Assembly (NCBI GenBank): GCA_934746785.1
Contig: CAKVFO010000055.1
Span: 1 to 20,385, forward strand
From: an uncultured Clostridium sp.
GTDB lineage: Bacteria; Bacillota; Clostridia; Clostridiales; Clostridiaceae
DNA: 20,385 nt
Reading direction: 5' to 3'
Shown: positions 14,480 to 20,385 of the stretch, piece by piece
Position numbering within the stretch: position 1 is the stretch's first letter
How the letters are laid out: each line of letters opens with the position of its first letter
The notes under the pieces: generated by a model
Databases searched by the model: none
The model's input: only the letters and a program-made list of their open reading frames with translations
Told to the model about the DNA's origin: nothing
Program-made: the position numbers and the translations under genes

Positions 14480-16492
14480 ATGAATAAAGGATTAAAAGCA
14501 GCAATAGCTGTAGGAGTTTTTGCAGCTGCTTTTGCAGTAGGAGGTTCTATATTTTTTATAACTAATAATTCAAATAAGGCTGAAGAATCTGTCAAACATT
14601 ATTTTGATTTATTGAAAGATAAGGATTATGAAGGTATGTATAATCTAATTTCTTCTGATAGTAAGAATAAAATTTCTAAAGATGATTTTATTAAAAGAAA
14701 TAAAAATATATATGAAGGGATTAATGCTGAAAATATTGAAGTTTCAATTAAAGATAATAAAAAGGATAAGGGGAATTACACTGTAAACTATGATACTAAC
14801 ATGGATACAGCAGCAGGAACTCTTGACTTTGAAAACTCTGTAGAAGTAAGCAAAGGTGATAATGGTTATGAACTTAAATGGAGCTCAAATCTAATTTTCC
14901 CTGAACTTGATGATGATAATAAGGTAAGAATAAATACTAAGAAGGGTAAGAGAGGAAGCATTTTAGATAGAAATGGAAAGGTTATAGCACAAGATGGTTC
15001 TTCTGCAAATGTTGGAATAGTTCCAGGAAAGCTTTTAAATAAAGAAGAAGCTGTTAGTCAAATAGCTTCAATACTGGGTATTTCTAAGGATGATATTAAT
15101 AGTAAACTTAATGCTTCCTATGTTACAGATGACACATTTGTACCTTTAAAAACTATATCCTCTACAGATGAACGAAAAGCTCAGCTTTTACAAATTAAAG
15201 GTGTTCAAATTAATGATAAAGAAGCAAGGGTATATCCTTTATCAGAAGCAGCTGCACATTTAACAGGATATGTACAAGCAGTTACTGCTGATGATTTAAA
15301 AGAACTTAATGGAAAGGGATATCATTCAAATTCAGTTGTAGGTAAATCAGGACTTGAAAAGCTTTATGAAGATAGATTAAGATCTACAGATGGTTCAGAA
15401 ATTTATATAACTGATAATAATGGAAATAAGAAAACAACTTTAATATCTCAAGATGTTCAAGATGGTAAAGATGTTAAACTTACAATAGATATAAATCTTC
15501 AAAATAATTTATATAATCAATTGTCTAATGATAAGGGTGCTGCAGTAGCTATGAATCCAAATACAGGAGAAGTTTTAGCCTTAGTTAGTACACCTTCTTA
15601 TAATCCTAATAGTTTTGTCATTGGTATGTCTAATGATGAATGGAATTCTTTAAATAATAGCGATAAGAAACCTTTATACAATAGATTTAAAGCATCATTT
15701 GCACCAGGTTCTACTTTTAAGCCTATAACAGGGGTAATAGGACTTGATACCAAAACTTTAAATCCTAATGAAGATAAAAATATTCATGGCCTATCATGGC
15801 AGAAGGATTCAAGCTGGGGAAGTTATAATGTAACAAGAGTTAGTGAATATGGCACTGCAAATTTGGAAAATGCATTAATTTATTCTGATAATATTTACTT
15901 TGCAATGGCAGCTTTAGATATTGGAAAAGATAACTTTAAGAGTAAGTTAGATAGTTTTGGATTTAATGAAGAATTACCATTTGATTTTGGTCTTACTAAG
16001 TCTACTTATGGAAGTATAGATTCTGATGGCAAACTTGCAGATAGTGGATATGGACAAGGTGAAATTTTAGTAAATCCAGTTCATCTAGCTTCTATGTATA
16101 CTATGTTTAGTAATAGTGGAAATATCTTAAAACCAACACTACAATTAAGTTCTTCAGCTTCTCCAGAAGTATTTAAGGACAAGGCAGCAACTAAGGAAAG
16201 TGTTGATACTGTTGTTAAAGGAATGATTCAGGTAGTTGAAAATTCAGGGGGTACTGCTCATGCTGCTAAGATACCAGGCCTTACAATAGCCGCTAAAACT
16301 GGTACTGCTGAAATTAAAGCATCTCAAGATGACACAACTGGTACTGAAACAGGATGGTTTACAGCATTTACTACTAACAAGGGTAATAATAATTTATTAA
16401 TTGTAAGTATGGCCGAAGATGTTAAAGATAAGGGCGGAAGCCATTACTTAGTTCCTATAGTTAAGAATGCTATGGAAAACTATTATAAGTAG
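14480..16492 (+). CDS. Class B penicillin-binding protein with MecA_N (NTF2-like) domain
   Basis: 670 residues. A single N-terminal membrane anchor (about 8-29) is followed by an NTF2-like MecA_N domain (about 32-145, EESVKHYFDLLKDKDYEGMY), the PBP dimerisation domain (about 150-320, with KRGSILDRNGKVIA at 157-170) and a transpeptidase domain (about 345-665). All three catalytic boxes are intact: S411-T-F-K414, S469-D-N471 and K606-T-G608. By family it cross-links peptidoglycan stem peptides outside the membrane. The architecture is that of PBP2a/PBP3-like proteins of Firmicutes, several of which bind beta-lactams poorly; low affinity here is inference only. AGGAGTGAG precedes the ATG. It is monocistronic. 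Confidence 0.93.
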   Translation: MNKGLKAAIAVGVFAAAFAVGGSIFFITNNSNKAEESVKHYFDLLKDKDYEGMYNLISSDSKNKISKDDFIKRNKNIYEGINAENIEVSIKDNKKDKGNYTVNYDTNMDTAAGTLDFENSVEVSKGDNGYELKWSSNLIFPELDDDNKVRINTKKGKRGSILDRNGKVIAQDGSSANVGIVPGKLLNKEEAVSQIASILGISKDDINSKLNASYVTDDTFVPLKTISSTDERKAQLLQIKGVQINDKEARVYPLSEAAAHLTGYVQAVTADDLKELNGKGYHSNSVVGKSGLEKLYEDRLRSTDGSEIYITDNNGNKKTTLISQDVQDGKDVKLTIDINLQNNLYNQLSNDKGAAVAMNPNTGEVLALVSTPSYNPNSFVIGMSNDEWNSLNNSDKKPLYNRFKASFAPGSTFKPITGVIGLDTKTLNPNEDKNIHGLSWQKDSSWGSYNVTRVSEYGTANLENALIYSDNIYFAMAALDIGKDNFKSKLDSFGFNEELPFDFGLTKSTYGSIDSDGKLADSGYGQGEILVNPVHLASMYTMFSNSGNILKPTLQLSSSASPEVFKDKAATKESVDTVVKGMIQVVENSGGTAHAAKIPGLTIAAKTGTAEIKASQDDTTGTETGWFTAFTTNKGNNNLLIVSMAEDVKDKGGSHYLVPIVKNAMENYYK

Positions 16493-16500
16493 AATGTAGA

Positions 16501-16620
16501 TGTGAGTGGACTTGGGGAAGGGAATGTATTTCTCTTCGAAGTGTATCTCCAATGTAAGATTTTCTGGAATGCAGGAATAAAGGAAGGAAATTCTAAATCC
16601 ACTTCCAATACAGAAAGACT
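16501..16620. other. Unexplained GC-richer intergenic block with inverted ends
   Basis: The block has about 38% GC by hand count and is rich in GGAA/TTCC words, unlike its AT-rich flanks. AGTGGA (16505-16510) can pair with TCCACT (16598-16603), and CTTCGAAG lies near the middle. Read on the minus strand one frame is open from about 16622 and encodes ENLTLEIHFEEKYIPFPKST in part, with no start codon. It may be a dispersed repeat, a structured RNA or a gene remnant; I cannot decide. The rest of the 16493-16744 gap holds only the next promoter. Confidence 0.3.
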
Positions 16621-16679
16621 CTCAAGGAAAGTATACTAACATTAAGAAAAAATCTCACGTCTTCATTTCAAAATAAGTT

Positions 16680-16708
16680 TTGATTAATGGAGGATTTTAA
16701 GTTATTAT
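16680..16708 (+). promoter_or_regulatory. Promoter of the LexA-like fusion gene
   Basis: TTGATT (16680-16685), 17-bp spacer, TATTAT (16703-16708), 36 nt before the ATG. I see no GAAC-N4-GTTC type LexA box nearby. Confidence 0.45.
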
Positions 16709-16744
16709 ATTTGTATAAGAATTTTAGTTAGAGGATGTAAAAAA

Positions 16745-18163
16745 ATGAATTTACTTAAGATACAAAAACGTTTTATACAAAGCAAACCAACTGAATATAG
16801 TATTATAAAAGGAAAATCTAATACAGGGAAAAGTGAAGCTATTTTACATAGAATTTTAAATATGTCTAATAACTTTGCTTACGATGAAGATGATAGAATC
16901 CTTGTTGTTCAAAAGGATGAAGCTGTTAACTCCAAGCTTCAAGACAGGTATAAAGATGTTAAGAGCAAGAATGATTTTAAGTATATGTCTTTACTATCTT
17001 CTAATAAGGAACCTGAATTTATTACTTTAAAGGATTTAATCAATAAGTATTCTAATAATAGAAAGACTGCTTCTTTAAAGGAGAAGGAAGCTGTTATTTC
17101 AGAGGTGCTTTCAACTAATGAGTTTAAGAAGTGTAGAAAACTTACTTTAGATAATATTTTTCTTATTTTAAATGAAATACGTTTTATGAAGAATAATAAA
17201 GTAAATTCTGAAGAAGAGTTTTTAGGACTTTTAGGTGCACCAATGCGTCTTAGACGTAATTCTCCTGCAAGACGTGATATGTATAGATTTTTTGTTTTAT
17301 ATAATGAAGAACTAAAAAATAGAGGCCTTCAAGATGACGAAGATAAAATTAATGAAGCATCTTTAAAAGTTGAAGCTTTAAAGGAAAAGGGTTATGTACA
17401 TATTTTTATTGATAATGTTGAATCTTTATCTAAGATAGAACTTGATTTTCTTTTAAAGTTACATAATAAAAAGACTTATGGAAGCATTACTTTAGCTGTT
17501 GATATTGATAAGGGGGAAAATATTTATTCTTCTCTTGTTAAGAAAGGCAGGGTATATGCTAAGAAGGTTTTTGGCAGCAATAAAAGGATATTTAACTTTA
17601 AAACTGATGTTGAAATGAAGAAGAGTTTAAAGAGAATAACTTTAGATGAAGAAAAGATTCTTGATAAATATGAATTTGTAGATATAAAACATAGAAGAGA
17701 CTTTGAGTTTACCCTTGAAGATAATGGTCATGAAGTCAGCTTTGTTGGGGAATCAAAGGAAAAATACAATAAAAATGAACTTGTTAAAGTTCCAGTATTT
17801 AATAATATTGCAGCTGGGGAACCTATTTTGATTAACCCGACTGTTGAATCAGAATTTTCTCTTCCTAAGTATTGGGTTAAAGGAGGAAATAATAAGTTTA
17901 TATTAAAGATTAAAGGGGATTCTATGATTAATGCCAATATTAATGATGGTGATTTAGTTGTTATTGAACAAAATAATTCACCTGTAAATGGAGAAATTGT
18001 TGCTGTTAATATTGATGGAAGTGCCACTTTAAAGAGATTTAAAAGAGAAGAAGAAAAGGTACTTTTACTTCCAGAAAATGAAAGGTATGCACCTATTGAA
18101 GTTACAAAAGATCAAGAATTTTTTGTTCTTGGAAAGGCAATAGGCGTTATTAAAAGGATTTAA
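16745..18163 (+). CDS. UvrD-like N-terminal NTPase domain fused to LexA-type S24 autoprotease domain
   Basis: 472 residues. Residues 1 to about 280 resemble the first RecA domain of SF1 (UvrD/Rep) helicases: a Walker A-like loop I21-K-G-K-S-N-T-G-K-S30, and a hydrophobic strand VHIFIDNVESLS (218-229) where UvrD has the DExx box, here D223-N224, so the catalytic Glu is missing. There is no second helicase domain. Residues about 345-472 are a complete LexA/UmuD fold: cleavage bond A357-G358 (NIAAGEP), nucleophile S393 (KGDSM) and general base K430 (ATLKRF). The spacings A-S 36 and S-K 37 residues nearly equal those of E. coli LexA (35 and 37). No DNA-binding winged helix precedes the protease. 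It may be a RecA-triggered, self-cleaving switch on an NTPase (inference). AGAGGATG precedes the ATG. Confidence 0.82.
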   Translation: MNLLKIQKRFIQSKPTEYSIIKGKSNTGKSEAILHRILNMSNNFAYDEDDRILVVQKDEAVNSKLQDRYKDVKSKNDFKYMSLLSSNKEPEFITLKDLINKYSNNRKTASLKEKEAVISEVLSTNEFKKCRKLTLDNIFLILNEIRFMKNNKVNSEEEFLGLLGAPMRLRRNSPARRDMYRFFVLYNEELKNRGLQDDEDKINEASLKVEALKEKGYVHIFIDNVESLSKIELDFLLKLHNKKTYGSITLAVDIDKGENIYSSLVKKGRVYAKKVFGSNKRIFNFKTDVEMKKSLKRITLDEEKILDKYEFVDIKHRRDFEFTLEDNGHEVSFVGESKEKYNKNELVKVPVFNNIAAGEPILINPTVESEFSLPKYWVKGGNNKFILKIKGDSMINANINDGDLVVIEQNNSPVNGEIVAVNIDGSATLKRFKREEEKVLLLPENERYAPIEVTKDQEFFVLGKAIGVIKRI

Positions 18164-18183
18164 GAAGGAAAAAATATGGACAG

Positions 18184-18406
18184 ATGAATGAAACTGTTTT
18201 AGGTAAAATACAAGACAGGGAAATTAGTTCTAAGCTTTTTATTTCATAATTATTTTCATGGCTTAAATCCTGATAATGTTGTTAATCATGCTTATAATAC
18301 AGCAATATATATATTTAATAATAATGCTCCTATAAATTTAGGGGAGACTATTGCAGCACTTAAAGGTGGCAGAATGGATATAGATATTAAATGTTTAAAT
18401 ATATAA
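18184..18406 (+). pseudogene. Frameshifted remnant of an unknown ORF
   Basis: An ATG at 18184 reads MNETVLGKIQDREISSKLFI and stops at 18247. The neighbouring frame then continues from 18242 with FHNYFHGLNPDNVVNHAYNT, then AIYIFNNNAPINLGETIAAL and KGGRMDIDIKCLNI, ending at 18404-18406. A single frame change in the T-rich stretch 18240-18244 would join the two into about 74 residues. Family not recognised. It is either a decayed gene or an intact one with an indel error. It is followed at once by a terminator. Confidence 0.45.
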
Positions 18407-18410
18407 AAAG

Positions 18411-18448
18411 AACTTGAACTTATGTTAAATTAAAGTTCAAGTTTTTTT
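18411..18448 (+). terminator. Intrinsic terminator upstream of the lanthipeptide operon
   Basis: AACTTGAACTT (18411-18421) / AAGTTCAAGTT (18433-18443) with T-tract to 18448. Confidence 0.85.
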
Positions 18449-18538
18449 AACGTATAGGAAATTAAAAACTTTTTTTTGAGAGGGAGTGCTGATTATTACT
18501 GCCTTTCAGATAGGTGATTTATCTAATACGTTAAAAAA
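18443..18538. repeat. 13-bp perfect inverted repeat upstream of lanA
   Basis: TTTTTTAACGTAT (18443-18455) is the exact reverse complement of ATACGTTAAAAAA (18526-18538), enclosing 70 nt. The left arm overlaps the terminator T-tract. It may be a small MITE-like element or the closing stem of an RNA structure. The remaining gap up to the lanA promoter contains nothing else I can assign. Confidence 0.5.
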
Positions 18539-18619
18539 TAATTGTAGTTGGCCAGAAGAAATATAAAATCCAAATAATAAATTTATACAAAAATACTATT
18601 ATTTTACAGAGGGATATTG

Positions 18620-18625
18620 TATAAT
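18620..18625 (+). promoter_or_regulatory. Putative -10 element of the lanthipeptide operon
   Basis: TATAAT, 110 nt before the lanA start. No good -35 is spaced 16-18 nt upstream, which is common for activator-dependent promoters. This implies a leader RNA of roughly 100 nt. Confidence 0.35.
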
Positions 18626-18735
18626 ATAACCGTAAAAAGCACTTTGGATTTAATTTTAGTATTATTATGTTATTTTTAGTTTTATTTAATTAATATGAGT
18701 GCTATTTAAATATTGAATTGAAAGAAGGTGAAAAT

Positions 18736-18966
18736 ATGCAATTTTCTAAAAGAAATCCTTTACTAAACAACGAGGACATCGAAGCAGTTGTTGGAACTGT
18801 TGGTGAAGAAATTTCATCACAAGACCTTGAAATGATACAAGGCGGTGGAGTTAAAGAAGATATTAAACACGTGGTAGCTACTGTAGTTGCTTCACAAAGG
18901 TATAGATGTGGTTGGTATTATACTTTATCAGCAGAATGTCAAATAAGAAGATGTACTCCAAGATAA
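18736..18966 (+). CDS. lanA: Class II lanthipeptide precursor (LanA), TxSxEC type
   Basis: 76 residues from the ATG at 18736 (AAAGAAGGTGA just upstream; the in-frame TTG at 18718 lies before that site). The leader runs to G37, ending in EEISSQDLEMIQGG, the usual class II double-glycine leader with hydrophobic -4, -7 and -12. The core (38-76) has three cysteines (C58, C68, C73) and Thr/Ser at T49, S53, T63, S65 and T74. T63-L-S65-A-E67-C68 matches the T-x-[ST]-x-[ED]-C ring motif of the mersacidin/lacticin 481 groups and of two-peptide alpha components, which binds lipid II. The core is basic (Arg55, 57, 71, 72, 76). Directly followed by LanM. Likely a cell-wall-targeting lantibiotic (inference). 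Confidence 0.88.
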   Translation: MQFSKRNPLLNNEDIEAVVGTVGEEISSQDLEMIQGGGVKEDIKHVVATVVASQRYRCGWYYTLSAECQIRRCTPR

Positions 18967-18980
18967 TTACATCATTTAAA

Positions 18981-19014
18981 AAGTGGATAAGCAAGTAAAT
19001 TTGTTTATTCACTT
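18981..19014 (+). promoter_or_regulatory. Intercistronic stem-loop between lanA and lanM
   Basis: AAGTGGATAAGCAA (18981-18994) pairs at all 14 positions with TTGTTTATTCACTT (19001-19014), two of them G-U, with a 6-nt loop. No U-tract follows, so it is more likely an mRNA processing/stability element or weak attenuator than a full terminator. Confidence 0.6.
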
Positions 19015-19079
19015 TACATATAGATAAAGAAATTATTATTTAATACATATTTTAAAATGTACAGGTAGGGGTAATAGAT

Positions 19080-20385
19080 ATGAGTGAATATATGAAAACA
19101 ATAACTGATGACACAATAATAAATTATTGGATGTCTTTTTTTTTAGAAATAAAAAATAGACATGAGTTAGAGGATCTGCTTAATAATATTTCAAATATAA
19201 AAATTCAAGATATGCTTTTACAATATAAGAAGGTAGATACATCCATAGTAAAATCTATGATATGGAACGATACTGAAGAACAGGATAAAATTCAGAAGGC
19301 ATTAGATAAAATAGATGATGTTGTTTTATGGGGAGATTTTTATGAGCCTGTTATAAAGAAATATATTAAAAAGCTTTTTGATGTTATTAAGGAGAGTAAG
19401 ATTATTTCAGATGAAGAAAGCTTTATATCAAGATGTATTGAGGGCATATGTTATTCCCTTCATATACCATCTTTCCAAACTTTAATTGCTGAAACATATT
19501 ATGCTAAGAAAAATAAGTTATTAAAAGGAGAAACAAGAGAAGACAGGGGAAAGTATTATAATAAAGTATTGTTAAAAGATAATGAATATAGAAAGGAAGT
19601 TTACGAGTGTTATCCTGAATTAATAAGAGTACTTGATGTAAAAACTAAAAACACTATAGATTTCTTAGTTGATATTATAAAATCTACTGAAAGTGAACTA
19701 AATAATATTGAAAAATCATTAAATGACTCTAAAAGTTTAGGAAAAATAATAGATATATTTTTGGGTGAAGGAGACACTCATAACAATGGTAAAACAGTTA
19801 CAAAGTTAAAGTTTGACTCTGGTAAAACTGTGGTTTATAAACCACATAATTTAGAGGTAGAAGAAAAGTATTATGAGTTTATACAGTGGCTTAATAAAGT
19901 GTCAGCTAAAGATGAGACTGGCTGTCTTATGGCAGCTAGATGCTATAATGGTGGAAATAAGGGATGGATGGAATTTATAGAACAGAAGGACTGCAAGAAT
20001 GAAAGTGAAGTAAAAAGTTTTTATTACAAAATAGGAAAATTATTATGCATTTTGTATACAACTGATGGAATTGATATACATAATGAAAATATTATTGCTC
20101 ATGGTAATATGCCTGTTTTAGTAGACTTAGAGACATTTATACATGCTGATTTATATCCTATATCAGATCAAGACTCAGCTTCTACAGTTTCAATAAAAAA
20201 GTTAAATAATTCTGTAATTAAAAATGCTCTTCTTCCAACATACATTATTAATAAAGAAAATAAGAAGGTTTTTGATTTAGGCGGACTAAGTGGAGCAGAA
20301 AATCAAGAAGCAGCCTTTGCGTCAAAGTTTATTAAAGATTATGGTACAGATGAGGTCAAAGTAATATTAGAACATAGCATAGTTG
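19080..20385 (+). CDS. lanM: Class II lanthionine synthetase LanM, N-terminal part (cut by window end)
   Basis: An ATG at 19080, behind AGGTAGGGG, opens a frame of 435 codons that reaches the window edge without a stop; full LanM proteins are about 900-1100 residues. The visible part is the lipid-kinase-like dehydratase domain: GEGDTHNNGKTVTKLKF with VVYKPHN (about residues 235-255, the KPH lysine near 253), and DGIDIHNENIIAHGNMPVLV then DLETFIH (about 330-353), where the H-N-E-N and D-L-E blocks correspond to the ATP/metal-binding residues. It phosphorylates then eliminates Ser/Thr of LanA to give Dha/Dhb. The C-terminal zinc-dependent LanC-like cyclase should lie beyond the edge. Immediately downstream of lanA. 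Confidence 0.93.
   Translation, partial: MSEYMKTITDDTIINYWMSFFLEIKNRHELEDLLNNISNIKIQDMLLQYKKVDTSIVKSMIWNDTEEQDKIQKALDKIDDVVLWGDFYEPVIKKYIKKLFDVIKESKIISDEESFISRCIEGICYSLHIPSFQTLIAETYYAKKNKLLKGETREDRGKYYNKVLLKDNEYRKEVYECYPELIRVLDVKTKNTIDFLVDIIKSTESELNNIEKSLNDSKSLGKIIDIFLGEGDTHNNGKTVTKLKFDSGKTVVYKPHNLEVEEKYYEFIQWLNKVSAKDETGCLMAARCYNGGNKGWMEFIEQKDCKNESEVKSFYYKIGKLLCILYTTDGIDIHNENIIAHGNMPVLVDLETFIHADLYPISDQDSASTVSIKKLNNSVIKNALLPTYIINKENKKVFDLGGLSGAENQEAAFASKFIKDYGTDEVKVILEHSIV

Noticed and set aside
16530..16560. LexA/SOS box upstream of the LexA-like fusion (CTTCGAAG region)
   Set aside because: It does not fit GAAC-N4-GTTC and lies about 200 nt upstream of the start, away from the promoter.
17728..18027. 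Minus-strand 99-aa frame opposite the LexA-type domain
   Set aside because: Overlaps the conserved S24 catalytic region on the plus strand and lacks a ribosome site.
18449..18735. Riboswitch in the lanA leader region
   Set aside because: Stems are present but I cannot match any known aptamer consensus, so only the inverted repeat is reported.

Overview
The window comes from a low-GC, AT-rich-codon Firmicute, almost certainly a Clostridium sensu stricto-like anaerobe. The evidence is strong GGAGG ribosome binding sites, TTG starts, short intergenic U-tract terminators, and gene content: a secreted GH5 cellulase-type enzyme, a clostridial OTCase, a MecA_N-type PBP and lanthipeptide genes. I see no rRNA, tRNA, insertion sequence or CRISPR array.

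Layout. (1) 1-2671: the 5' end of a secreted GH5 glycoside hydrolase (minus strand), a GNAT acetyltransferase, a frameshifted small hydrophobic ORF, an unknown 145-aa protein and an AraC-type regulator with a GyrI-like domain. (2) 2730-10361: the most unusual locus. It holds three paralogous small peptides with near-identical double-glycine leaders and cysteine-free cores. Two cores carry three copies of a [AS][LM]YS[VIA][SR]P-type motif about every 15 residues. The third has shorter W/Y-x-I-[RS]-P versions plus a cationic amphipathic tail. Between the peptides lie an MacB/FtsX-type ABC transporter (ATPase and 10-TM permease), an OmpR-type response regulator, a sensor kinase and a GT1-type glycosyltransferase. 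Peptides 1 and 2 have almost superimposable promoters (TTTACT-17-TAAAAT), and all three peptide genes are followed by hairpins. I do not recognise this peptide family.

(3) 10475-14324: metabolism and housekeeping. An ornithine carbamoyltransferase sits behind two ArgR-type boxes, followed by a flavodoxin/PNPOx-like fusion, an MBL-fold lipoprotein of the ComEC-C-terminal type, and a convergent alpha/beta hydrolase (xylan-esterase-like) sharing a bidirectional terminator. (4) 14422-18163: a class B penicillin-binding protein, a 250-nt gap containing an unexplained more GC-rich block, and a protein that joins a degenerate UvrD-like N-terminal NTPase to a complete LexA-type autoprotease domain.

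(5) 18184-20385: a decayed ORF, a strong inverted repeat, then a class II lanthipeptide operon: LanA with a TxSxEC lipid II-type motif, an intercistronic hairpin, and the N-terminal 435 residues of LanM, cut by the window end.

How the parts may work together (inference): the ABC transporter and two-component system could sense, export or give immunity to the peptide products, and the glycosyltransferase is the only candidate tailoring enzyme. No C39 leader peptidase is visible for the GG leaders, so one must be encoded elsewhere, possibly in the lanthipeptide operon beyond the right edge.
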